Part shown: positions 17,140 through 25,198 of the stretch, piece by piece
How positions within the stretch are numbered: the first letter of the stretch is position 1
How the letters are laid out: the number at the start of each line of letters is the position of its first letter
Origin: a virus
Virus record (IMG/VR): IMGVR_UViG_3300033144_001707
Span: 1-34,252 of that record
Strand: one strand, 5' to 3'
DNA length: 34,252 nucleotides
The notes under the pieces: model-generated
Databases searched by the model: none
Seen by the model: the letters and a program-made list of their open reading frames with translations, nothing else
Told to the model about the DNA's origin: nothing
Made by a program: the position numbers and the translations under genes

Positions 17140-18057
17140 ATGTCCCTTATTTGTGATATTCCAATTCCAAAGACCGGCCAACGGATCACAATCGACCAAA
17201 CCCCAAGGACTCTTGAGGATATGGGCGTTTCCTTCGTTAAGGGCGTTCAGACCGTCAAAATTTCATTCTATGAACGGCCCGAACTAAGGGTTATTGCCCG
17301 ATTTGCGGCGGACCCAAGCGCGACCATTTCCCCGACCGTTGGCAACGTAATCTTGCCCAATGACGTATTCGAAATGAACAAATTCGGCCTTGATGCCCTA
17401 TTTGTGGCGGCTGAAGGCTCAATTCAAGCGCATGTTACCCAATTTACCGGCGAAGAAGAATGCGACTTTACCAACGAATACCGGAACTTGATTGCGCGGG
17501 TTCTGCCTTCTGAACCGGAGTATTTCGGCAGTTATGGCACTTTTGCCGCAAAATACATTCCGGAATCCAACCTTTACAAGCTTTTCAATTCATTCGGTAA
17601 GGTATTTAGCGACTTTCATTGCCGCGTTTTGGATATGATATTGGAAATGTTCGCTTCGACTTCAACCGAGCTTGCGAACAATTGGGCAAATGAAACGTTT
17701 TCGGATACTCTGAATAATTGCTTGGAAGGATTTGGAATTACAACCCAAGATAAAGTTGCGGCAGCCGTCGCCAAGCTTCACGGAATCGGCGCCAATAGCA
17801 CAGAAGGTTACATTGACGTTGCCGAAGCCTTGGGCCTTGAAATCTCAATTACTGACGACGTTTCGACGTTCAGCCTGACAATCAACTTTATAAATCCGGA
17901 TTTGGCGCCAAGGCTTGCTTGCGATTTGGCTTGCGCTTCAATGTTGAATGGCCCCGACTTGAATTCGATCCTTGCTTTTCGCTGTATTATGAAGATAATC
18001 GGCCCCGCACAATCCGACATAGTTTACCAAATTAACGGCGATTGCGAATTTGAATAA
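17140..18057 (+). CDS. Baseplate protein, Mu gp48-like, with extra N-terminal domain
   Basis: 305 aa. Residues from about 115 onward (YRNLIARVLPSEPEY, then LDMILEMFASTSTELANNWANETF, GYIDVAEALGLEISI) resemble the DUF2313 protein Mu gp48, a wedge tip that carries the fibres. Residues 1-110 are additional and resemble two stand-alone small proteins encoded at 19478-19813 and 22536-22877. Shared elements include IARF, GNxIL, DV, DALFV and a final QF. The insertion may be a fibre-docking module. A TAATG overlap couples it to the fibre gene. Confidence 0.72.
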   Translation: MSLICDIPIPKTGQRITIDQTPRTLEDMGVSFVKGVQTVKISFYERPELRVIARFAADPSATISPTVGNVILPNDVFEMNKFGLDALFVAAEGSIQAHVTQFTGEEECDFTNEYRNLIARVLPSEPEYFGSYGTFAAKYIPESNLYKLFNSFGKVFSDFHCRVLDMILEMFASTSTELANNWANETFSDTLNNCLEGFGITTQDKVAAAVAKLHGIGANSTEGYIDVAEALGLEISITDDVSTFSLTINFINPDLAPRLACDLACASMLNGPDLNSILAFRCIMKIIGPAQSDIVYQINGDCEFE

Positions 18058-19475
18058 TGAAAAGATACGATCCAGCACTTTCTGTCAATGGCGTGGGCGT
18101 TCCTAGCGTTCCAGCAACAGCGCATTCCGGCAACCCCGACAATAAACCAAGTTGCGCTTCGGACCTGTATCCAGAGTTTTACGCAGACCACCAAGAAGAA
18201 ATTTGCAACGCGATTGAAGGCGCGGGCATTTCGCTTGACGGCACAAAGCGAAACCAACTCTTACTTGCGATTCAAACCATTGCGGCAGCTTCAGGCGGCG
18301 GCGGTGGGGGCGGCGGAATGATTGTTTTCGATAAGGCAACGCTTGCTTCCGGTGGCGCAACGGTTGGATTCACGCCTTTAGCGATTGGAACGCCGCCAGT
18401 TGGGGCAAACGGAATTTATCTTTCTTGTGAGCTTTCAGCCGAAAATGACGGCACGACATACCAACTTGTTGTTAAAGATACGCAGGGCGTCGAACATAGA
18501 TTTTGCCTTGTTGATGGCGCCGGAACAACCGGTTCAACCTATGGGTCCGACCGATCAACGGCATTTATCGACCTTTCAGGGCTTAACCCCGTGGAATACA
18601 AGGTTGAAAGAACGGCGGGAAGCGGCGTTTTGCGCTCTTGGACGATTGAAAAATGGGGTTGGAGCATTCCAGCCCGCGACGCTGCAAGCCTTGAAACGCT
18701 TGAATTAAACAATCAATCAGAGTCGCAATCTAGCACCACAAGCAAAACCGCGAACATTGGATTAACTTCCCAACTTTTGAACGTCGACCGAATCGAAGGT
18801 TCAGTAAATGCGGTTGTAGGAAGCGCAAATTCATATCCAATCGACGTTGAATACGTCTTTGCAAAGATCGCCGGAACTTGGTATTGGACGATTAACGGAA
18901 TCGGAACCGTTGGCGGCGCCGGAACGGGTTCAAGTGCTTCCGCAAGTGGAACCGGTCTTGTTGCTACGCTTCCGGAACTGACAATGTCGGCCATTAGCGG
19001 AAATAAGGCCAATATAACGGTAACAATTGCAGATTATTCAGTTAGTTCAACGCTTTCAATGCCTTCGGCAAATTCTGTTACGCTGGACGCAACGGCAGCA
19101 GTAAGCGCCCTTGCTAATAGTGCTTTCAAGTTTTCCGGCGCAGCAGTATTGGCAAGCGGAACCGGCAATGATAGCGGAACGATCGTATTGCCAGCGCCAT
19201 ATAATGAGGCAAAGCAAGTTCAGCTTGTCTTGAAGGCTCAAACCGACGACGCGGCTTCAATTGACAATTTGACAATTGATATTGAATGCGGTTCAGATGA
19301 TTACGGAACACCGTTGACACTTAGATACGACAACGGCGCCGATTCGGCAAAAGCAAATTCAACCGTTTTACAGATAGACACAAGAACAACAAAAAGCATT
19401 ACTTACGACGTTAATATTGGCGCAGGAACGCCCGTAAATCCGTCTTGGAGTATTGAAGTATTGGGCTATAAATAA
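18057..19475 (+). CDS. Tail fibre protein with baseplate-attachment N-terminus
   Basis: 472 aa. Residues about 40-80 (FYADHQEEICNAIEGAGISL, then QLLLAIQTI) match the N-terminal attachment motif common in Mu/P2-type fibres (NAVQEEI..VIEAAG). A hinge of eight glycines follows near residue 82. The rest is beta-rich, Ser/Thr/Ala/Gly-rich text without charged coiled coil, ending in SWSIEVLGYK. Probably a trimeric fibre that carries host-recognition domains. Poly-Gly and Ser-rich stretches suggest flexible linkers between beta domains. The host receptor cannot be inferred. Confidence 0.75.
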   Translation: MKRYDPALSVNGVGVPSVPATAHSGNPDNKPSCASDLYPEFYADHQEEICNAIEGAGISLDGTKRNQLLLAIQTIAAASGGGGGGGGMIVFDKATLASGGATVGFTPLAIGTPPVGANGIYLSCELSAENDGTTYQLVVKDTQGVEHRFCLVDGAGTTGSTYGSDRSTAFIDLSGLNPVEYKVERTAGSGVLRSWTIEKWGWSIPARDAASLETLELNNQSESQSSTTSKTANIGLTSQLLNVDRIEGSVNAVVGSANSYPIDVEYVFAKIAGTWYWTINGIGTVGGAGTGSSASASGTGLVATLPELTMSAISGNKANITVTIADYSVSSTLSMPSANSVTLDATAAVSALANSAFKFSGAAVLASGTGNDSGTIVLPAPYNEAKQVQLVLKAQTDDAASIDNLTIDIECGSDDYGTPLTLRYDNGADSAKANSTVLQIDTRTTKSITYDVNIGAGTPVNPSWSIEVLGYK

Positions 19476-19477
19476 AA

Positions 19478-19813
19478 ATGAGCGATTGCACCGACAACAC
19501 AAAACCCATTGCGGGAACTTCCCTTGAAGTAACCATTGGAAACGCGCCCGCGACCCTTGAAACTCATGGTTCGTTTTCTATCGACCCGAACGCAACAGAA
19601 ATTCGCCTATCGTTCGACATTGAGCCGGATAAGCTTAATGATATTATTGCCCGCTTCAGTCGCGACGGTTCTTTTGGCCTTGATGCAACCAAGGGCAACC
19701 CGATTTTGCGCGTCGACGTCATTATTTTGACCAAAGACCAATTCAACGCCCTGTTTGTAAACACTCAAGGCGACGTCAAAGCATTTTTAGAGCAATTCGA
19801 ACCCGCTTCGTAA
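19478..19813 (+). CDS. Small fibre-module protein, paralogue of gp48 N-domain
   Basis: A 111-aa protein of unrecognised family. By eye its C-terminal 75 residues align with the N-terminal extension of the gp48-like protein: IIARFSRDG with VIARFAADP, GNPIL with GNVIL, then DV, NALFVNTQG with DALFVAAEG, and EQF with TQF. Its start (TKPIAG) resembles the 113-aa protein at 22536. It sits two bases after the fibre gene and its stop overlaps the next ATG. It may be an adaptor, fibre accessory subunit or chaperone; no function can be assigned. Confidence 0.55.
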   Translation: MSDCTDNTKPIAGTSLEVTIGNAPATLETHGSFSIDPNATEIRLSFDIEPDKLNDIIARFSRDGSFGLDATKGNPILRVDVIILTKDQFNALFVNTQGDVKAFLEQFEPAS

Positions 19814-20235
19814 TGAAATTGATCGTCAGAAAAGTTTGTATCCCTTTGGGTTTAAAAATCCCCGTTCGTGGGAATGCTCAAACCGATTTTAATAATTCGG
19901 ACCCGAAGCTTATTTATTCCGGAACGCTGCCGGAAGACAATCTTTCGCAGATTTTCGAAGTCGAGATTATCGGAAAGAGCGCGGACAACTCGATTCGCCT
20001 TGGCTATACCGTCAAATTTATGGTCACTAGACGCGGCGCCGAGTCTCCAAGCGCGTATTCGGTCGACGTTGGAACCGAATCTTGGCTTGTTAAGCAAGAC
20101 GGCGACATTGAATTTCAGATTGTTGCAGTTGGCGACACGAATTACCAAATTGAAGCGGTTGATTCTTCCGGCGATTTGGGGATTGTTGATTGGAAGTATT
20201 CAATTCAATTAAAAGAATCGCAATCATTGGCATAA
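19813..20235 (+). CDS. Hypothetical beta-rich protein in fibre module
   Basis: A 140-aa protein without recognised domain, coil or membrane segment. Alternating polar and hydrophobic residues (SIRLGYTVKFMV, DIEFQIVAVG, DWKYSIQL) suggest a small beta-sandwich. Its closing DWKYSIQL resembles the RSWTIEKWG and SWSIEVLG elements of the neighbouring fibre, so it may be a detached fibre domain. It is tightly coupled, with a TAATG start after the previous gene and a stop overlapping the next ATG. Role unknown. Confidence 0.5.
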   Translation: MKLIVRKVCIPLGLKIPVRGNAQTDFNNSDPKLIYSGTLPEDNLSQIFEVEIIGKSADNSIRLGYTVKFMVTRRGAESPSAYSVDVGTESWLVKQDGDIEFQIVAVGDTNYQIEAVDSSGDLGIVDWKYSIQLKESQSLA

Positions 20236-21920
20236 TGAAAAACAAAATTACACTTTTTACCGCATTACTAATTGCTTGTTCCGTCGCCTTTGGTGGGACA
20301 ACCGTTACCGATAAGTTAAAGCTTAAGCAGAACGGGACAATTGAAGCAGAAGGCGCGACGAATGACGAATTCGAAACGACCCTTGAATTCACGGACCCAA
20401 CAGCAGACCGGACGATTACTTTTAAGGATGCAGACGGAACAGTTGCGTTTCTTTCCGATATTGGTTGCGGGGCTGTAACAGGAAGCGGAACGGTTGGAAA
20501 GTTGCCGAAATGGTGTGGAAGTGGTTCAAATCTTGGCGATTCTATTATCAGGGAAGCGGCGGGCGATATTTATCTTGATGATGCAAGCCCGAATACGATT
20601 TTTGGGTGTAACCTTGGAACGAATAGGCTAAGATTTGAAACAGGTCAGATTGGTATTTATATAAGCGGCGGCAACGGCGTAGAACTTACAAGCAACGTTT
20701 TCAGGCTGAGAAATTGTCTCGATGCTTTATGGCTTGGGTGCAATGATTCAGACGTTGACCTTGTTTTTTGGCGCGATGGGCATTCATACACTTTTGAAAC
20801 GCCAGACCCTTCAACGGTCGGCCCTCAAACATTCGTATTGCCTGAAGCTTCCGGAACAATGGCCGTTGCAAATTGTCTATCTTCTGACACTTTAACACTT
20901 GCGACTTCAACCGAGGGCGAACTTGTTGATTCAATGTTTAGTCAGAATGGCGCTGGAACTTTAGGAAGTATTTGCAATAATGGATTGGAACTTGGATACA
21001 TTCAAAGCAGCGCAACGGCTCAAAACTTTATTGATCTTAGAAACTCAAATCAATATTCATATAGGCTTGGTAATCATGTTTCATATGTGCAAACAATAGG
21101 CCAATACAACATGGTTGCGCCTAGCGGGTCAGACTTCGCCCTTCAGCTTTTGGGAGTTGCTTGCGACCGTCCGGAACTTGTATTTTCCAAAAACGATAAT
21201 TCTTGGCAAGCTCGAATTAAAAGCGATTATTTAACAGATCAACAGAATCACTTTTTGCCGGATACAACCGGAACGATTGCAGTCGTAAACGAATGCGTAA
21301 CAGATGTAAGCCGCCTTTTAATGACTTCCGCGACTTGCGGGGAACTTATTGACGCGCCTTTGTCCGTTGAGTCGTTTCATGTCAGGACAGACAACGGCAT
21401 AGGTATTCGATTTTATGACGGTGACGGCGATTATATGTTTGTAAATTACAACACTTCGGGTTCGGGTGGTCGCCAAGTTGCGCTTCCAGACCTCCCAAAC
21501 TTTGAAGGAAGCCCCGTATTTCGACACCTTGCTTCAATTAACACCGGTTCAAGCGTAATTCCAATGTCGACAAATGCGGGCGGTGAACTTGCTCACGCTT
21601 ACAGCGCTTCAATTGAAAACCTTTCGGAGTCCGGCGGAAATATTGATTGGGATACCGAAGAAGGCGGCACTGGAAAAATTACTTTGGACGGCAACCATAA
21701 CTTCAACGCGCCAACCAATTTGACGCCAAGCATGGAATACGTTTTAGTTATTACTCAGGACGGAATCGGAAGCAGGATACCAACTTGGGACGCGATTTTT
21801 AAATTCTCAGGGGGAACGCCGCCAACACTCACAACAACGCCAGCCGCCAAAGATATGATTTGGTTTCATTACGACGGAACCGGCTTGAACTTCAAAGGTA
21901 TTACAACCGATCTTCAATAA
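20235..21920 (+). CDS. Tail-fibre-like protein with Sec signal peptide
   Basis: 561 aa from ATG 20235, which overlaps the preceding stop (TAATG); an in-frame TTG at 20190 is inside that gene and unlikely. Residues 1-21 (MKNKITLFTALLIACSVAFG) form a clear n-h-c signal peptide. The mature part carries fibre-type repeats ending in GT: RTITFKDADGTVAFLSD, QTFVLPEASGTMAVANC and HFLPDTTGTIAVVNEC. There are many cysteines for a phage fibre, often CLS/CVT-type after each repeat. A secreted fibre-like protein is unexpected in a virion gene cluster. Confidence 0.65.
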   Translation: MKNKITLFTALLIACSVAFGGTTVTDKLKLKQNGTIEAEGATNDEFETTLEFTDPTADRTITFKDADGTVAFLSDIGCGAVTGSGTVGKLPKWCGSGSNLGDSIIREAAGDIYLDDASPNTIFGCNLGTNRLRFETGQIGIYISGGNGVELTSNVFRLRNCLDALWLGCNDSDVDLVFWRDGHSYTFETPDPSTVGPQTFVLPEASGTMAVANCLSSDTLTLATSTEGELVDSMFSQNGAGTLGSICNNGLELGYIQSSATAQNFIDLRNSNQYSYRLGNHVSYVQTIGQYNMVAPSGSDFALQLLGVACDRPELVFSKNDNSWQARIKSDYLTDQQNHFLPDTTGTIAVVNECVTDVSRLLMTSATCGELIDAPLSVESFHVRTDNGIGIRFYDGDGDYMFVNYNTSGSGGRQVALPDLPNFEGSPVFRHLASINTGSSVIPMSTNAGGELAHAYSASIENLSESGGNIDWDTEEGGTGKITLDGNHNFNAPTNLTPSMEYVLVITQDGIGSRIPTWDAIFKFSGGTPPTLTTTPAAKDMIWFHYDGTGLNFKGITTDLQ

Positions 21921-21929
21921 TATATCACT

Positions 21930-22496
21930 ATGAAAAACAAACTAAACTTATTCGTTTTACTATTAACGCTTTCGGCGCCGTTTCTTTGCGCTCAAGACGC
22001 GCTCACTTCGGAAGTCGAGATTGATTCGGACGTTACCGTTGAGAACAAAATTGACGATATTGACGTTCGCGGCGGCAAGTGGTTCATTAAGTTGAATCGC
22101 GACAAATGGGTTAAAATTGTAAGCCAAGGAAGGTTTACGCTTTACCCTGATAAAGCAGACCGAACCCAAGCCGTAATCGACGCGCAAGCGGCCTTTGAAT
22201 CCGATTTGGCTTCGTATATCAAACTTGCTCTTGATGGCTGTTTTTATGCAAACAGCCGTTCGGGGGTTGGCCTTACGCTTGAAGCACCGTTTGAACTTAA
22301 ATATCACGCTGTAAACTATTGTTCAGACATGCCTTGCCAGATTTACACGCGAGTAAAAAACAAGGAATACGCCTTAAAGCTTTATCCTAACGAAGAAGAC
22401 GAAAGCCAAGCGGCAAAAGACCTTCGAACTAATATGTCCGCGAACCTAAAAATCATTGAAGACGCCGCCGAAGCGGGGACGTTTTACGGCGATTAA
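21930..22496 (+). CDS. Secreted hypothetical protein
   Basis: 188 aa. Residues 1-21 (MKNKLNLFVLLLTLSAPFLC) are a signal peptide nearly matching that of the preceding gene in its first residues (MKNK), with likely cleavage near CAQDA. The mature protein has three cysteines (DGCFYAN, NYCSDMPCQIY) able to form disulfides in the periplasm and a charged C-terminal helix. No family recognised. As it is exported and sits in the fibre cluster, it could act at the cell envelope, for example in superinfection exclusion, but this is a guess. Confidence 0.55.
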   Translation: MKNKLNLFVLLLTLSAPFLCAQDALTSEVEIDSDVTVENKIDDIDVRGGKWFIKLNRDKWVKIVSQGRFTLYPDKADRTQAVIDAQAAFESDLASYIKLALDGCFYANSRSGVGLTLEAPFELKYHAVNYCSDMPCQIYTRVKNKEYALKLYPNEEDESQAAKDLRTNMSANLKIIEDAAEAGTFYGD

Positions 22497-22535
22497 TCTT
22501 GTATTTTCCGGATTAAAACGCTAGAAGGTTGAATT

Positions 22536-22877
22536 ATGAGTGATTTTTATACAAAGCCAATCGCCGGAGCTTCCAAGGGTATATCCATTCCAACAGATGC
22601 GGGCGGCAAGAGTCTTGCAGACTTGACGGTTTCCTTGGCTGAAAGGGCAAACGTCGTAACCATTTACACGAAGGGCGATCTTGCAGAAAGCAACCCAATC
22701 GGGGCTTACACTCTTGACCCTGACGCCGTGCCAAGCGCAACGGACGGGCAGCCAATTTACGTTGGCGACGCAATCGACGTTACGCTTGAACAATTTGACG
22801 CGATTAAGTTAATTGCTTTCACTTCGGCCATTGAATGCTGGACCGAACAATTCGACAGCGAACAAAGAAAGACCTAA
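22536..22877 (+). CDS. Small fibre-module protein, third copy of the repeated domain
   Basis: 113 aa, no named family. It starts MSDFYTKPIAG, close to MSDCTDNTKPIAG of the 111-aa protein at 19478. The shared tail includes a Gly-x-Pro-Ile step (GQPIYVGD), EQFDAI (compare DQFNAL) and EQF. The copy is more diverged than the other two. A 38-bp gap precedes it, with AGAAGG about 8 nt before the ATG as a plausible ribosome site. It directly precedes a second fibre-tip-like gene, as the other stand-alone copy directly follows a fibre gene. Confidence 0.5.
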   Translation: MSDFYTKPIAGASKGISIPTDAGGKSLADLTVSLAERANVVTIYTKGDLAESNPIGAYTLDPDAVPSATDGQPIYVGDAIDVTLEQFDAIKLIAFTSAIECWTEQFDSEQRKT

Positions 22878-22880
22878 GTT

Positions 22881-23549
22881 ATGACTTCAAGAGGTGGCGG
22901 GCGATACCCTGTAAGAAAAAGACCTTCGGGCGCTGGCGGCGGCGGGACACCCGTTATTCCGCCTAATTCAATAACAAACGTTGAGCTTGCCGACATGCAA
23001 GGAAACAGCGTTAAAGGTCGATTCAATCCTGCTTTTGGCGATCCTGAAAATTTAATTATTGGAGATAAATCAATACTTGGCAGACCCGCCGGAGGAATTC
23101 TTAAAAGCTTAACATTTGTCGAAGCTCAAGACGTTTTGAATTTCATGTATCAAAACCATGAAAGATTTAGGGTTGGAACGGTCTTGAATCCTTTTACGGG
23201 CGCGGGCGATGCTTTATCGGCTCCGGTTCTGGACGGAATGACCGACACTTGGTTTTCTAGCTTCATAAAGCAATCAACCGTTGACGTTTTCTTTTCTGGA
23301 ACGTTTGAGAATGACGCAAAAAAGAAACATGCGGCTTGCGGCATATTTATCAACGGAGTTCTTGACCCTGAAACAATTGTTCAAGCTCAAAGAGTTGGCG
23401 TTTCCAATTTATCGACTCAATGGAGTGGTGTTGTTGGGCCGTTTCAAAATATGACAATCGACGTTCGCTTTTGGGGGCCTTCTGGCGGAACAACTACCGC
23501 TTGGGACTTGGATCGAACGTTGATAATTAAGGAACGAATAATTCAATGA
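22881..23549 (+). CDS. Second tail fibre / tip protein
   Basis: 222 aa. After a basic start and a Gly-rich hinge (GAGGGGTPVIPP) it has a fibre motif known from many phages: ITNVELADMQGNSVKGRF, then GDPENLIIGDKSILGRPAGG. This resembles the LADM..NTIKGR..AGTG.PEDL repeats of tail fibres and spikes. The C-terminal 120 residues look like a compact beta tip (FFSGTFENDAKKKHAACGIF, DVRFWGPSGG) and may contact the host. The last four bases overlap the start of the metal-binding protein. Confidence 0.65.
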   Translation: MTSRGGGRYPVRKRPSGAGGGGTPVIPPNSITNVELADMQGNSVKGRFNPAFGDPENLIIGDKSILGRPAGGILKSLTFVEAQDVLNFMYQNHERFRVGTVLNPFTGAGDALSAPVLDGMTDTWFSSFIKQSTVDVFFSGTFENDAKKKHAACGIFINGVLDPETIVQAQRVGVSNLSTQWSGVVGPFQNMTIDVRFWGPSGGTTTAWDLDRTLIIKERIIQ

Positions 23550-23899
23550 ATCAATGCGGCGAATGCACTGAATGTTGTGCTGTATTCGAGATTGAAGAAA
23601 TCAATAAGCCGAAACATAAACTTTGCGCGCATTGCACTTCAAAAGGTTGTTCAATTTATGAATCAAGGCCGGAAGTTTGCCAGACCTTTGAATGCGCTTA
23701 TTTGAATTCAGATTGGAAAAAAGAGCTTCGACCTGATAAAAGCGGGGTTATTATTGCAAAAAGTTTAAAAGGTGAATATCTAGCTTACAGATTAAAAGAT
23801 GATATTTCGATGAATTCCCCTATTATGAAGCAAATCGAATATATGCAATTGCGGCACGGGGTTTCGATTCGGGGTATTGATGCACGAAAAAAAGGTTAA
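23546..23899 (+). CDS. CxxCxxCC (YkgJ-type) metal-binding protein
   Basis: 117 aa. Cysteines at 4, 7, 10, 11, 27, 30, 35, 45 and 50 form the YkgJ-type zinc or iron-chelating pattern: CGECTECC, then CAHC, GCSIYESRPEVC and FEC. The IYExRPxxC piece is diagnostic for the family. The function is poorly known even in bacteria. Here it overlaps the fibre-tip gene by 4 nt and sits before a fibre-assembly-like gene, so it could modify or assist folding of the fibre, although virion location is equally possible. Confidence 0.8.
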   Translation: MNQCGECTECCAVFEIEEINKPKHKLCAHCTSKGCSIYESRPEVCQTFECAYLNSDWKKELRPDKSGVIIAKSLKGEYLAYRLKDDISMNSPIMKQIEYMQLRHGVSIRGIDARKKG

Positions 23900-23902
23900 A
23901 AA

Positions 23903-24706
23903 ATGTCAGAAGTAACAGTTGTTTATGAATGTTCCATTTCCGAAACAGTGGTTTCGGGTGTTGTTGATCCCGACAAATTGGGCGACTTGATTAATCAATT
24001 CAACCTAGTTGAAGGCATTGATTCGATTGAAATTGACGGGGATACGCTAAAGATTCACGGCGTTTCGCTTGATCCAGCAAATGAACCTTCGCTTGAAGCG
24101 GTAATTGCGAATCATAATACTTCAATTTCCGGAATTTCTTCCGTTTACGAATGTTCGATTTCTTCAAAAATTCCATCCGGCTCCGTTAATGCAATGAAGT
24201 TGCAAGACGAAATCGACCAAAGCGGGCTTGTTGACGGGTTTAAAAGCGTTGAAGTTCTTGCGGACTTGTTGCAAGTTTGGGGTGATTCTTTCAATCAAGC
24301 GAATGAATCGGCCTTGGAAGCCATTATTGCCGCGCATGAGCCGCTTTCAGTGGAAGAACGAAAAGTTGAAATGATTGAATCGGTTGACGCGAAGACAGGC
24401 GACTTGATTTGTTGCGCCGACATTAGCTTTGCCGGAAAAATCTTTTCTTGCTCTGAGAACGCGCAAATCAATGCGACGAATATTTTCTTCGGCAAAGAAG
24501 CATACGACGCAAACGGAATGTTCCCGCTTCGCATTTCAGCCAAAGACGGTTCAAGCTACGATTTGCCCAAAGCAGAAGTCGACAGTTACTATTTCGCTCT
24601 TGTCGGGGCAAAACAGGGCTTTCTTGATAGTGGCGCCGTAATTCGCGATTCTATCCTTGCGGCCACTACTCACGCGGAACTTGATGCAATTACAGATAAT
24701 CGGTAA
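23903..24706 (+). CDS. Duplicated-domain protein with tail-fibre-assembly-like C-terminus
   Basis: 267 aa. Residues 8-71 and 82-145 are a tandem repeat with a fixed 74-residue offset and no gaps; 32 of 64 positions are identical by my count (YECSIS, SG, LV, GxS, ANE, LEA, H). Residues about 165-267 (FSCSENAQINATNIFFG, then LVGAKQ and AATTHAELDAI) resemble the DUF4376 domain found in fibre-assembly and tail proteins. It closes the fibre cluster. Likely a fibre chaperone or cap; the repeat unit is unrecognised. Confidence 0.6.
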   Translation: MSEVTVVYECSISETVVSGVVDPDKLGDLINQFNLVEGIDSIEIDGDTLKIHGVSLDPANEPSLEAVIANHNTSISGISSVYECSISSKIPSGSVNAMKLQDEIDQSGLVDGFKSVEVLADLLQVWGDSFNQANESALEAIIAAHEPLSVEERKVEMIESVDAKTGDLICCADISFAGKIFSCSENAQINATNIFFGKEAYDANGMFPLRISAKDGSSYDLPKAEVDSYYFALVGAKQGFLDSGAVIRDSILAATTHAELDAITDNR

Positions 24707-24726
24707 TTGTAAAAAGCTTTACGGTA

Positions 24727-24754
24727 TTGACTAAAAACCGGCGTTTGGTAATCT
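24727..24754 (+). promoter_or_regulatory. Candidate promoter for the lysis cassette
   Basis: TTGACT (24727-24732) is followed by a 16-bp spacer and TAATCT (24749-24754). Six bases separate the -10 from ATG 24761, the same geometry as the two switch promoters, so the transcript may start at or next to the ATG. AAAC-CGGC-GTTT in the spacer could be an operator. GGAG in the six-base gap would be lost if the RNA is leaderless, so this may instead be a coincidence. Confidence 0.4.
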
Positions 24755-24760
24755 GGAGTT

Positions 24761-25198
24761 ATGAAAACTTCAATTACAATCGCATGGTTCGCGCTTATGG
24801 CGCCAATTCTCGCCGCTTCTGAAAGCGACGTATTAATTCAAAACGATTACTTATCCCAAGGCGTTCAAATTGTCGCAATGGTTCTTATGTTCGTATTTAC
24901 TTGGCTTGGCAAAATGGCTATTTCCAAGGCTAAAGCCAAGGGCATGGACGAAGCGGTTGTTGACGAACTGGCAACGCAGATTACGGCGTTGTATCATTCT
25001 ACAGTCAAAGACCTGAAGGCCAAGGCAGCCGACGGCAAATTGACCAAGGACGAAGCCCGCCAGTTGCGTAACAAGGCATTCGAGAACACCAAGGAAGCTT
25101 TAAAGTCTTCTTCCCTGAAGAAGCACTTAATCAAGAAGGGCCAAGCTTGGGTCACTGGAAAAATCGAAGATATTATTTCAGCTAAAAAGCAAAAATGA
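24761..25198 (+). CDS. Holin-like membrane protein
   Basis: 145 aa. A hydrophobic N-terminus (ITIAWFALMAPILAA, residues 4-19) and a second segment (VQIVAMVLMFVFTWLG, about 35-50) are followed by a Lys/Ala-rich cytoplasmic tail. It begins the lysis-type cassette after the fibre genes, and layout and tail resemble LLH-type phage holins. The tail (AVVDELATQITALYHSTVKD, then LRNKAFENTKEAL) is helical. GGAG lies two bases before the ATG. Its stop TGA shares bases with the ATG of the next small gene (ATGA). The second-segment position and high Lys content support a role in membrane disruption, but no experiment-level evidence is visible. Confidence 0.55.
   Translation: MKTSITIAWFALMAPILAASESDVLIQNDYLSQGVQIVAMVLMFVFTWLGKMAISKAKAKGMDEAVVDELATQITALYHSTVKDLKAKAADGKLTKDEARQLRNKAFENTKEALKSSSLKKHLIKKGQAWVTGKIEDIISAKKQK

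Noticed and set aside
22500-22528. Promoter TTGTAT-17-TAGAAG before 22536
   Set aside because: Both boxes are weak and the gene is well placed for readthrough from the fibre operon.
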